A stretch of 64,000 nucleotides of DNA from contig JBAQQB010000134.1 in assembly GCA_049306275.1 (NCBI GenBank), forward strand, positions 24,302-88,301. The letters are read 5' to 3'. Of the stretch, positions 1-8,208 are shown piece by piece (the first letter of the stretch is position 1; each line of letters starts with the position of its first letter). A program made the translations under genes and the position numbers. The notes beneath the pieces were generated by a model that worked only from the letters and a program-made list of their open reading frames with translations, made no database searches and was not told where the DNA came from. The DNA is from JADJTT01 sp049306275 (GTDB lineage: Bacteria; Bacteroidota; Bacteroidia; Chitinophagales; Saprospiraceae).

Positions 1-2
1 TA

Positions 3-530
3 AATCCATGGCTGTTTACGGGCTTATTAATTGGACTGGGAATAATCGTGTCTTTCATAGCCATTTTAATTAAACATGAAATCCGAACTGAGGAAGTATC
101 CACCTGGAGTTGGAAACATTTCAGACAAAATTGGGGCGTGGGGCTCAGCTTTTTGATTTTGGGGGTTCTAAATTTATTTTACGCTTCATCCGGATTGGAC
201 TTTTTGGTTAGCGGCATCATGTTTCTCGCGGGAGGGCTTGCAGCAGGGTATAAAAAAACAGCATTGCTTCAAATAGACAAACCCTACCAGCGCTTTACTG
301 CCTCTTTTCGAAACGGGGTGTTTCCCATTATTATGCATGCCTGCCTCCGGCTGGCCTTTTACCTGGAAGGTTCCCTTCCTTTACGTCTTGTTAACTTTCT
401 GAATGAAATGTCGGCCCGTCATCTGCTCGAATCCGATGGCGGTTCCTGGCGGTTCCGGCATAAAATCTTGCTGGATTATTTTGTGCAGGAGATGGCTGAA
501 AATCCTACATCCAGGAAGAGTTTGAAGTGA
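3..530 (+). CDS. C-terminal end of a NACHT/STAND-like membrane protein (5' truncated by window)
   Basis: The reading frame is open to the left edge of the window, so only the last 175 or so codons are seen and the true start lies outside. The visible part has two or three hydrophobic segments (the first at the very edge, another around GLSFLILGVLNLFY). It ends with a motif of the form RHLLESDGG-WRFRHKILLDYF, which resembles the C-terminal end of NACHT-type NTPases, where a winged-helix-like segment is followed by an '(F/R)HxxLLdYF' signature. No Walker motifs are present in the visible part, so the NTPase assignment is inference from this tail alone. The gene is co-directional with the genes downstream, and a later block (18.5-26 kb) also holds a STAND NTPase. 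Confidence 0.5.
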   Translation, partial: NPWLFTGLLIGLGIIVSFIAILIKHEIRTEEVSTWSWKHFRQNWGVGLSFLILGVLNLFYASSGLDFLVSGIMFLAGGLAAGYKKTALLQIDKPYQRFTASFRNGVFPIIMHACLRLAFYLEGSLPLRLVNFLNEMSARHLLESDGGSWRFRHKILLDYFVQEMAENPTSRKSLK

Positions 531-547
531 GGATTGACAAATTTGTC
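528..547. repeat. 11-bp direct repeat copy overlapping a 12-bp palindrome
   Basis: TGAGGATTGAC occurs at 528-538, overlapping the stop codon of the preceding gene, and again exactly at 1161-1171. The two copies bracket the LytTR gene. The first copy overlaps the perfect palindrome GACAAATTTGTC (536-547), and a further ATTTGTCCT half-site follows about 20 bp on. It could be an operator, or the direct repeats could be the trace of an insertion. Neither is shown by the sequence alone. Confidence 0.35.
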
Positions 548-641
548 CTATAATATGGCAGATTTGTCCTGATGCAATAGTCTGTTCGGGTTTATCTTTG
601 AAACGCCATACAACATGTTTGTGCCATTATAATATACCAAA

Positions 642-1100
642 ATGCCCCAGATCCCTTCTTCTATGGAAGCCCACCTTTCCGAACATTCTTTCGATTGCGA
701 GTGGGCCAGCCAGTGCCCTTTGTCAGGACTTTCCCACGGTTCCAGGGTGGCTTCGCATTTTATCTGCCCGCAAAGGTCCGTTGTAAACCTGATTGGCATC
801 CCTACCACCAACGGAATGGAGTTTCTCAAAGCAAAGGAGATCATCCGCTGCGAAGGCATGCAGCGGCTTACCAAGGTGTACACGGTTGATGGCGTGATTA
901 TTAGTTCCTATAATATCGGTGAGTTTTACAGGATGCTGTTCCCTTTCGGATTTTTCTCACCGCACAAGTCGCATCTTATCAACCTGCAACACCTGCGCAG
1001 TTACAGAATGGATGGCGTCATCACCCTGCGCGATGGCTCGCAGGCGCCTTTGGCGCGGAGGCGGAGGGAGGCATTTTTGGAAAGAGTGCGGCATTTGTGA
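642..1100 (+). CDS. LytTR-domain DNA-binding protein without a receiver domain
   Basis: The last 105 or so residues form a LytTR DNA-binding domain of the AlgR/LytR response-regulator class. The usual run is visible: an IPTTNGMEFL start, EIIRCEG, a positively charged central segment with SPHKSHLINLQHL, and the C-terminal LRDGSQAPLARRRREAFLERV. The first 50 or so residues (rich in Ser, Cys, His) do not look like a receiver domain or a membrane segment and may not be translated as shown. I took the first ATG that gives a complete LytTR fold; a later start would cut the domain. In this phylum LytTR regulators usually have an N-terminal receiver domain paired with a histidine kinase, so this looks like a trimmed response regulator. 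It lies between two exact 11-bp direct repeats. Confidence 0.65.
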   Translation: MPQIPSSMEAHLSEHSFDCEWASQCPLSGLSHGSRVASHFICPQRSVVNLIGIPTTNGMEFLKAKEIIRCEGMQRLTKVYTVDGVIISSYNIGEFYRMLFPFGFFSPHKSHLINLQHLRSYRMDGVITLRDGSQAPLARRRREAFLERVRHL

Positions 1101-1310
1101 AGCGGGCCGATGTTCCCACTGTAACAACCGTTGATGAGCCGATTCCGACCGATGGATGAATGAGGATTGACGGAGTAGGGGAATTTAGACAATTTCATGG
1201 GGATTTGTTGGCTTTCTGAAAAATATGAAGGGCCGCTGATTTGCATGCTGCCGAAACCATAACCCGATGGGATTCAGGAATGGCGAAGCCATAAAACTAC
1301 CTTCTTGATC

Positions 1311-1826
1311 ATGACATCCGCAATCTCCAACACCCCCTGGCAAGTCCTCGTCGTCCGGCCTCGCTCTGAGAAAAAGGCCGGGCTGCACCTACGCGAACTG
1401 GGCTTCGAGGCCTGCGTGCCTACCCAGTGGCAATACCGGCGGTGGAGCGACCGCCGCAAGAAGGTGGAAGTTGTGCTTTTCCCCAATTACGTCTTCATCG
1501 CCACCGACCCCGCCCGACATAACGAGGCCTTCCGCGCCGGCAACGCCCTGCGCTACTTGCGCCTAGGAGGCCGCATCGCCGCACTGAGTGAGCGAGAGAT
1601 TGCCATGATCCAGCAACTCTCCAGCCAGGAAGGGCCGATGTCCATCGCCTACCAGGGATTCCGGTCGGGCGACATGGTGGAGATCCGCAGCGGCAGTTTA
1701 GCCGGCTACCGGGGCGTCGTCACCGGGCAGAATGGCGCGCGGCGGCTGCAGGTGGCGCTGCCGGGTCTGGGATGCTTTGCTGAGGTGGAGGTGAGGGATA
1801 CGAAGGTACGGAGAATACCTAGCTAA
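1311..1826 (+). CDS. UpxY/RfaH-type NusG-family transcription antiterminator
   Basis: A 171-aa specialised NusG paralogue. Residues 8-110 form the NGN domain (WQVLVVRPRSEKKAGLHL, then FPNYVFIATD). The C-terminal part has a KOW motif (GDMVEIRSGSLAGYRGVV). In Bacteroidota this length and layout is typical of UpxY proteins, which load on RNA polymerase near the promoter of one long operon and suppress termination within it. Best-known targets are capsule and exopolysaccharide operons, but no glycosyltransferase or flippase gene follows here. What follows is a 16.5-kb co-directional run of very long genes of unknown role, so this protein is most simply read as their dedicated antiterminator (inference). 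ATG at 1311 is chosen over an upstream TTG. Confidence 0.85.
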   Translation: MTSAISNTPWQVLVVRPRSEKKAGLHLRELGFEACVPTQWQYRRWSDRRKKVEVVLFPNYVFIATDPARHNEAFRAGNALRYLRLGGRIAALSEREIAMIQQLSSQEGPMSIAYQGFRSGDMVEIRSGSLAGYRGVVTGQNGARRLQVALPGLGCFAEVEVRDTKVRRIPS

Positions 1827-1985
1827 TTATTCCCGTCAATGCATACTGATCGAATTAAAGACATCTATTGCTCGGCTGTCGCCGGCGAACCGCTCGCCCG
1901 GCGGAAATGGTGGTGACGATTGCTGGTAGATGAGAGTATGTCGCTTCTGATACTTTGCGTAATAGCATCTAAATAAATCAACTAT

Positions 1986-3626
1986 ATGGATGAATTAATA
2001 TTCAAACAAGGCAAACAGGATATTTACGACGTTAAGGTTGCTATTAACAATAAAATAGGGTTTGCTTTTACTCATTGTATTAATATTATTCAGGATAGGC
2101 GAAGTGATAATATTGAGCGACAATTAAGAAAATTAAAGGAGCAATTGGCATCAGTGAATGATTTCTCTTTATCATCATTCATGCTTGACATAGCTCTGTC
2201 ATTTGCGTCAGCAGGGATATCTCAAATAGCAAAAATTGGAATAATGAGGTTAATTTCAAAAGCAGCCCCAGATATAAATTTTATTTCGCATGCAAAAGTA
2301 ACCGATTTTAAATATTCACATGATATGCAATTTAAGCATGATCCTTTCCGCCTGGGGCAAACAAGAGATTTCGACATTCAATTGAAATGGAGTTCAAAAA
2401 TAACAAAAACAACAGGAGAAGTTGTTACTTTCCAAAATGTTATAGAAAACGCTAAATCTGGTTTCCTAAGTTTAAGCTCTGATGAAAAGGAATGGTTGTT
2501 AGACTCCATGATCAGCACCTTAGATCAGGCAGTAAAACAATTGGCTACTCAACTTGACTCCTCTGGAACTGTTAAAATAAGTTCGAATGAAATTGCGGGC
2601 GAATATATTGGAGAAGGTAAATTATATATACAAAAACTAATTGATGAAATCGAAGCCATATTCAGGCTTATTATAGAAATTATTGAAATATTGAAACAAA
2701 ACAACCTTGATACCTTTGCATTAGGGATAATGCAAATGTTTCATTTTTTCAAATGGTCAGGAGAATCAACCGGGTCATATATTCAAATGCTAGGGGAGTA
2801 TTACGAAAATAAAATAAGCACATTTTATTCAGATATTTTTCTGATGGGAAAGACAATATATACTTGTGAGTATAGTACGCATATAAGCCCCTATAAACCT
2901 ACGGGTCAGTCAGAAATAATAGGAATATGGTTTTCTCCCACAAATAATTTAGACTTAAGAATGCTTCTTTATCGTTATGGAACTTTTGTTTACAACTCTG
3001 ACGCTGAAGATACTGCTCATAAAATCTGGGAGATATTGAACACGAAAGAAATAGGCGATTTTTTAATTCAAGAGGACTTGTCAGGCATATTTGTTGAAAT
3101 TCAAGAGAACCCAGAAATCTCAATAGAATTTTTATATGATCGATTAGAGGCGGTTGCGATTGTCAATTTAGCAGCGCTTTCTGAAAGTGATTTGACAAAG
3201 GAATTAGCACAACAAGCAACAGTGAAATCTAGGTTTATTACATATATTAAAGAAAATTTTTCAAATTCAATTTCGTGGGTAAAAATCAAATCGTTCACAG
3301 TTCATGTTCATTGTGTTGCAATTAGGCGCGATCAAAGCAGCCCACTCTTATTTGCTATAGAACGTGAAAATGTTTTTAAAATGGACGATGGGAGTTTGTA
3401 TAGAACACCTGTTTCCTTTATACCACTAAAAGAGGTGGACGACGATCCAGAATTTATTTCTTTAGCTCAAGAATTAACTTATCAAAACTATAAGAGCAGA
3501 AGAGGCGAACTATTCAGAGAAGGAAAAAAGATTTCTGCCGAACAAATTAGATCATCGTTTTTTGTTGTTCCAGAAAATAAAACTATTGATACTGTGTTTG
3601 TAAAAAAAATAAAAAGATTCAGATAA
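1986..3626 (+). CDS. AT-rich hypothetical protein, 546 aa
   Basis: I do not recognise this protein. It has no signal peptide and starts with a soluble, charged region. Two stretches with helical, partly hydrophobic character are seen, around residues 60-100 (ISQIAKIGIMRLISKAA) and 215-245 (Ile/Leu/Glu-rich, IEAIFRLIIEIIEILKQ). The C-terminal half alternates short strands and charged turns and ends in a Lys-rich tail. Base composition is clearly more AT-rich than the UpxY gene before it and the DUF6603 gene after it, and is shared with the next gene, which suggests the pair came in together or is under different codon pressure. It is the first gene after the antiterminator and may be the first member of the long operon. 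Confidence 0.75.
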   Translation: MDELIFKQGKQDIYDVKVAINNKIGFAFTHCINIIQDRRSDNIERQLRKLKEQLASVNDFSLSSFMLDIALSFASAGISQIAKIGIMRLISKAAPDINFISHAKVTDFKYSHDMQFKHDPFRLGQTRDFDIQLKWSSKITKTTGEVVTFQNVIENAKSGFLSLSSDEKEWLLDSMISTLDQAVKQLATQLDSSGTVKISSNEIAGEYIGEGKLYIQKLIDEIEAIFRLIIEIIEILKQNNLDTFALGIMQMFHFFKWSGESTGSYIQMLGEYYENKISTFYSDIFLMGKTIYTCEYSTHISPYKPTGQSEIIGIWFSPTNNLDLRMLLYRYGTFVYNSDAEDTAHKIWEILNTKEIGDFLIQEDLSGIFVEIQENPEISIEFLYDRLEAVAIVNLAALSESDLTKELAQQATVKSRFITYIKENFSNSISWVKIKSFTVHVHCVAIRRDQSSPLLFAIERENVFKMDDGSLYRTPVSFIPLKEVDDDPEFISLAQELTYQNYKSRRGELFREGKKISAEQIRSSFFVVPENKTIDTVFVKKIKRFR

Positions 3627-3710
3627 AAAACGAATAATGAGTTGATGTTATTCGTATATTTTGCCTTAAAATTTTAAGCATTCAATTAAATTGTTGTTAA
3701 AGATTTGATT

Positions 3711-4706
3711 ATGAATAAATATCTCACTAAAATTTTTCCAATTTTTAATTCACCAAATATCAATAATAAAATAAATATAGTAATTTTCTCGGAGGGGTAT
3801 AGGTTGGAGGATAAAAAAATGTTTAACAACAAGTGCAGGGCCTTAATAAAAAAGCTTGAATTTTTTTTCCCCCTTAATTCTGTTTTAAAGGAAGATTCAA
3901 ATATTAATATATATACATGCTTTGTTCCAAGTGTGCAATTTGGAATATCGTGCCAAAGTAATAATAAATCAAATACTTTTTTAAATTCAAATATTGATAC
4001 TAAAACTAACGAAATTTACATAGATTCAGATAGATTGTTAAAAGAGTTAGATGCTATAAATTTCTCGTTTTCTACTCTTTTTGAAACATTGACTACATTA
4101 ATCGTGATAATTGCACCGCCCTTGCTAAATCAATCTAATTGTATTGAAGAAAAACAACTTGATATTACATTTCTTGGAGTTACAAGATCTGCCATTTTTA
4201 CAATTTCAAGCGATGGTTGGGAAAATTCAGTAGTTAGAGCTTTGGGTAGTGTTATCGGCCTTGGTGATGAATTTGGAAATGATAGTGGCCCAGATATTGA
4301 GCAGCCCATTTTGGGCGAAGGAGTTTGGATTGATTACTATTGCCCAAATTTAATATTTTTTAAATCACCTGAACAAGAGTTGTATAAAGAAAAATTAAAA
4401 TGGAAGGCGTTAATGCCTAAAAATGACGAAAAATTTGAAATATATGAATCTGAGGTTATTGAAAGTCAATTACCTCATAAGATTCCTTACAAATATTCTG
4501 TTGAAAAAATTAATTTATGGGAAGGTGGTGGAGGATATCAAAAAAAAGTGTTTCGTTCAGCACAGGACTGTATTATGCGGCGAAAAATTGGAGATCGAGA
4601 ATACCCTGTTCGAGATGAAAGGATGTCTTTTTGTCCAGTTTGCGAATATGTGATTCGATATTCCATTAACCAAGGGATTAAAAGTCGAGGACATTTTTTT
4701 CTTTAG
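3711..4706 (+). CDS. M64 (IgA peptidase)-like protein with destroyed zinc motif
   Basis: The N-terminal 90 residues follow the M64 metallopeptidase pattern: INIVIFSEGYRLEDKKMF at about residues 20-37 (family: 'vdIVilgdGYtaaeqdkF'), then YTCFVPSVQFGIS. Residues 174-188 read VVRALGSVIGLGDEF where active members have a VVHEFGHSFGGLADEY-like motif, so both His residues and the Glu of HExxH are replaced by Arg, Ser and Ala, while the trailing Gly-Leu-x-Asp-Glu is kept. The C-terminal CIMRR ... FCPVCEYVI also matches the family's Cys-containing end. It is therefore probably a pseudo-peptidase (inference). The gene is intact, AT-rich like its upstream neighbour, and followed after 49 bp by the DUF6603 gene. 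ATG 3711 is preferred over the TTG at 3705. Confidence 0.75.
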   Translation: MNKYLTKIFPIFNSPNINNKINIVIFSEGYRLEDKKMFNNKCRALIKKLEFFFPLNSVLKEDSNINIYTCFVPSVQFGISCQSNNKSNTFLNSNIDTKTNEIYIDSDRLLKELDAINFSFSTLFETLTTLIVIIAPPLLNQSNCIEEKQLDITFLGVTRSAIFTISSDGWENSVVRALGSVIGLGDEFGNDSGPDIEQPILGEGVWIDYYCPNLIFFKSPEQELYKEKLKWKALMPKNDEKFEIYESEVIESQLPHKIPYKYSVEKINLWEGGGGYQKKVFRSAQDCIMRRKIGDREYPVRDERMSFCPVCEYVIRYSINQGIKSRGHFFL

Positions 4707-4755
4707 TCTAGACCAAAGTTGAGTAAAATATATAACAAAAAAAAGAACCATTATT

Positions 4756-7700
4756 ATGGTTAAAGCAATCAATATAATAATACTGCAATTTGTAGGGACT
4801 ATTCGAAAGTTTAAAGGCAATCTAACTGACTCCTCCGGCTTGGACACCCTCCTATTCCACTACGGCTGGGACATGCAAGCCAACCCCGAGCAATTCGACC
4901 ATATCCGGCAGGCACTCAAACTTGGTTCGCTTCCCGAATTAATATCCAAAGCTGAAGCCCTCTCCCAAAAGTCATCCGACGGGATTACACCCGAAGAAAT
5001 CGCATCGCTTGCCGAAGATATTTACCGATTAATCGCCGACATCAGTAATTTCGGCAGTTCTATTGATGCCAGTTTGCCTTTCCCTTTCAACAAAAAGGCG
5101 TTTTGGGAAGAATTCAGCCAGCGTTTGCTGGAAGACATATTTGTTCTCTTTCTCCAAAGGCACTATCCCCTTGCATTCGGGCTTTTCCATCTATTCGGCA
5201 TCATAGAATTCCGCGACGAAGAACCCGAAGGCGAAGGCCGCATCAACTACACCCGCACGGTCATTCATTGGAGCCGCCTGGGCAACCTGCTCACCGGCCC
5301 TATTGACTTATTCAAGGAGGTATATCAATGGGGGCAAAAAGACCAAATATTCCATTGGGAAAAACTCCTGCACGCCCTGGAATACGGCCTCCTGGCCAAC
5401 CGTTTCCTGGTGCGTTACGTATTACCCCGAAAATCGGTGGTGGAGGCTTTTTCCGACCCCGACTACATGGTAAAATACGGCTTGCACGAGCTGCATTTTC
5501 CTTTTATTTACGGCACAAGCATCCTTGATGAGTCGTTTTACAACATAGGCCTTGCCGTAATGCCTATCGGGCAGGGAGATATGAATAAGCCCCCCGATGG
5601 ACTTATTGTTACCCCCGTCCTGCAAGGCGATCTGTCGCATCATTTTTACATTGCTCCTTCCATCAAACTCAACCTCGGCGTCGATGTATCGGCCAACAGC
5701 GTATTGGGTGTAAAGATATACCCCGATGGCGCGCAAGTGGCTACCAGTTTGGGCAGCGCCGAAGTGAACGCCAAAATAGCCCTCGAAGGCGCCCCGCGAA
5801 GCCCTTGGATCATTGCCGGCAGCCGCGATTCCCATCGCCTCGAACTTCACGGCTTCGAGTTCTACTTCCAGGCCAGCGGCCAGGTTTCAGACCCCGAAGT
5901 CAAAATCGGCATGCGAACCCTTGCTCCAAACGGGGAGGGCAAGGGCATGAAGGCCGTGGTGGTACTGGAAGAATCAGACAGCTTCCTGCGCGAAACCACC
6001 CAAAACGAACAATTGGAGGCCTCCTTCGACGTGCTTATGGAATGGTCGAACAAAACCGGCTTTCGAATCAATGGCAGCCTGAATTTCGACCTGAATTTCG
6101 ACCTCAACCAAAAACTGGGGCCAGTGGAAATCACCGGCCTGTCGGTAGGCCTTGGCGAAGGCCCCAAACGCACCAGTCAGAAAAGTACGAGCCTGCGCAC
6201 CGGACTGGGCCTGAAGGGCAAGCTGGGGCCCGTACAATTCGAGGTTGAACGCATGGGCTTTGCACTCGATTTCATCCCCTACACGCAGTCGGATTTGAAA
6301 GCGCTGCCGCCTGATGCCGACCGCCCCTTACTGGGTTTGCTCGATCTCGACTATCATTTCCTTCCCCCCAAAGGTCTCGCCCTCACCATCAACGCCAAAT
6401 CCGTCAAAGGCGGCGGCTTTCTCCGCTTCGACCCCGACAATGGCCAGTACGACGGTGTGTTGCAACTGGAAATAGGCGGTCGCATCGGCCTGAATGCTAT
6501 CGGCCTGCTGCAAACCCGCCTGCCGGACGGCAAAAAAGGCTATTCCTTCCTCATCATCATTACGGCAAGCGGGTTTACGCCTATACAACTGGGCTTTGGT
6601 TTTTTGCTCACCAAAGTCGGCGGTTTGTTGGGTATACACCGGGGTGTGGATACGAAGCAGATTCGCGACGGGCTGAAATCGGAAGGGCTCAGCAATGTAT
6701 TGTTCCCGGAGGACCCGATGGCCAACGTAGGCGGGATCGTCAGCAGCCTGCGTACCTATTTCCCGCCTACCCAGGGGCAATACGTATTTGGGCCTATGGG
6801 GGAGATCACTTGGGGCAAGCCCACGATACTCCGCATCCGGTTGGGGGTCTTGTACGAATTCCCCCTGGCCAACCGGCTGCATATTTTGGCCCAGTTCAAG
6901 GCCGGCCTGCCCTCGCTCGACAAGCCCTTGTTGTTATTGAACATGGACGCTGCCGGCTCGATCGACCTGAATAGCGGCGAATTGGCCGTAGATGCCGTAC
7001 TGTACAAATCCAACCTGCTCGGCATCAACCTCAGCGGCGGCATGGCCATGCGGCTGCGCGGAGGCAACGATCCGTTGTTCCTGCTGTCCGTGGGTGGTTT
7101 TAATCCCCGCTTCAAAGCGCCGCCAGGATTTCCCAAAGTTGATCGCATTTCCTTAGGACTGGCCAAAGAAAACGACGAGCCGCCACCCGTTGGAACATAC
7201 CCCCCGGCAGAAACGAAAAAGCCGGGAACCCGGCTGGAACTGCAGGCTTATTTCGCCCTCACCTCCAACACCGTTCAATTCGGGGCGCACCTGGATCTGT
7301 ACGTGTCGGCCTGGACATTTTCCATCGAGGGGTACCTGTATTTCGACGCGCTTTTCCAGTTTTCTCCGTTCCAGTTCGTCGTGGATTTCAGCGGCGGGGT
7401 GTGCGTCAAGTGGTTTGGTTACACCTTGTTTGAGCTTAGGCTCGACATCACGCTTTCGGGCCCCACTCCCTGGCACGCGAAGGGCGAAGCCCATTTTTCC
7501 ATCTGTTGGGGCGTCATCGATATTACCGTCTCTTTCGACCGCGATCTCAGCGAGGGCACACCGCCGCCACTGCCCCCGGCTGTGAATCCTTTGCCGGAAT
7601 TGCTCAAAGCGCTAGGGGATGCCCGCAACTGGGAGGGCGAATGGCCCGAAAACGGCCGGAGCTTCGTGAGTCTGCGGGAAATTCAGGTTGAGTCCGATAG

Positions 7701-8190
7701 CGTACTCGTGCACCCCGAGGTAGGGCTGAGGGTACGGCAGCGTGTATTACCGCTGGGCCAAAAGCTATCGCGTGTGGGCAACAACCGATTGGCCGTGGAA
7801 ACCCAATTCGATATAAAAGGGCTTTTCCTTTCGGATAAGAACAAGCAGTCTGACACAGACGGAGAGCAGCCTGTCAAAGATGTGGAGGACTACTTCGCCA
7901 TGGCGCAGTACTTAGACGGTATGAGCGAACACGAAAAACTGAGCCGTCCGTCTTTCGAAAAGCAAAAAGCGGGTGTGGCCATGGCGGCATCTTCGGCAAT
8001 ATTCGATGAAGAACTGGCTATAGGGGAAGATATTGGTTTCCAAACCTGGCGGGTGCTGGAAGACACCGGAGCCCTGCAGACGGATGGCGACGAGTCCCGT
8101 ATTTCCGGCGAAGACCTGGCGGCGCAGGCCCGTTTCGGCGCTGCCGGACAGGCATTAATGCGCAGAAGCCTGAAAGCGCAGCTTTTTTAA
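4756..8190 (+). CDS. DUF6603-containing giant protein, 1144 aa
   Basis: The core, about residues 530-700, carries the DUF6603 signature: KGGGFLRFDPDNG, then VLQLEIGGRI, a LPDG-x-KGYSFLIIITA segment, IQLGFGFLLTKVGGLLG, and FGPMGEITWGKPT. From residue 250 to 930 the sequence is long-running amphipathic beta strand with Gly turns, like a beta-solenoid or repetitive beta-sheet, which could build an extended or tubular structure (inference). The N-terminal 230 residues are mainly helical, and a Pro-rich linker near 935 leads to a 200-residue charged tail. There is no signal peptide. Function of the domain is not established as far as I know. It is followed after 18 bp by the 925-aa gene, and the four large genes are packed with gaps of only 12 to 18 bp. 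Confidence 0.85.
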   Translation: MVKAINIIILQFVGTIRKFKGNLTDSSGLDTLLFHYGWDMQANPEQFDHIRQALKLGSLPELISKAEALSQKSSDGITPEEIASLAEDIYRLIADISNFGSSIDASLPFPFNKKAFWEEFSQRLLEDIFVLFLQRHYPLAFGLFHLFGIIEFRDEEPEGEGRINYTRTVIHWSRLGNLLTGPIDLFKEVYQWGQKDQIFHWEKLLHALEYGLLANRFLVRYVLPRKSVVEAFSDPDYMVKYGLHELHFPFIYGTSILDESFYNIGLAVMPIGQGDMNKPPDGLIVTPVLQGDLSHHFYIAPSIKLNLGVDVSANSVLGVKIYPDGAQVATSLGSAEVNAKIALEGAPRSPWIIAGSRDSHRLELHGFEFYFQASGQVSDPEVKIGMRTLAPNGEGKGMKAVVVLEESDSFLRETTQNEQLEASFDVLMEWSNKTGFRINGSLNFDLNFDLNQKLGPVEITGLSVGLGEGPKRTSQKSTSLRTGLGLKGKLGPVQFEVERMGFALDFIPYTQSDLKALPPDADRPLLGLLDLDYHFLPPKGLALTINAKSVKGGGFLRFDPDNGQYDGVLQLEIGGRIGLNAIGLLQTRLPDGKKGYSFLIIITASGFTPIQLGFGFLLTKVGGLLGIHRGVDTKQIRDGLKSEGLSNVLFPEDPMANVGGIVSSLRTYFPPTQGQYVFGPMGEITWGKPTILRIRLGVLYEFPLANRLHILAQFKAGLPSLDKPLLLLNMDAAGSIDLNSGELAVDAVLYKSNLLGINLSGGMAMRLRGGNDPLFLLSVGGFNPRFKAPPGFPKVDRISLGLAKENDEPPPVGTYPPAETKKPGTRLELQAYFALTSNTVQFGAHLDLYVSAWTFSIEGYLYFDALFQFSPFQFVVDFSGGVCVKWFGYTLFELRLDITLSGPTPWHAKGEAHFSICWGVIDITVSFDRDLSEGTPPPLPPAVNPLPELLKALGDARNWEGEWPENGRSFVSLREIQVESDSVLVHPEVGLRVRQRVLPLGQKLSRVGNNRLAVETQFDIKGLFLSDKNKQSDTDGEQPVKDVEDYFAMAQYLDGMSEHEKLSRPSFEKQKAGVAMAASSAIFDEELAIGEDIGFQTWRVLEDTGALQTDGDESRISGEDLAAQARFGAAGQALMRRSLKAQLF

Positions 8191-8208
8191 TGAACCCATA
8201 CTGTTGCT

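Noticed and set aside
1311..4706. Capsule or exopolysaccharide locus following UpxY
   Set aside because: No glycosyltransferase, Wzx, Wzy or Wzz-like protein follows. The next genes are long soluble proteins.
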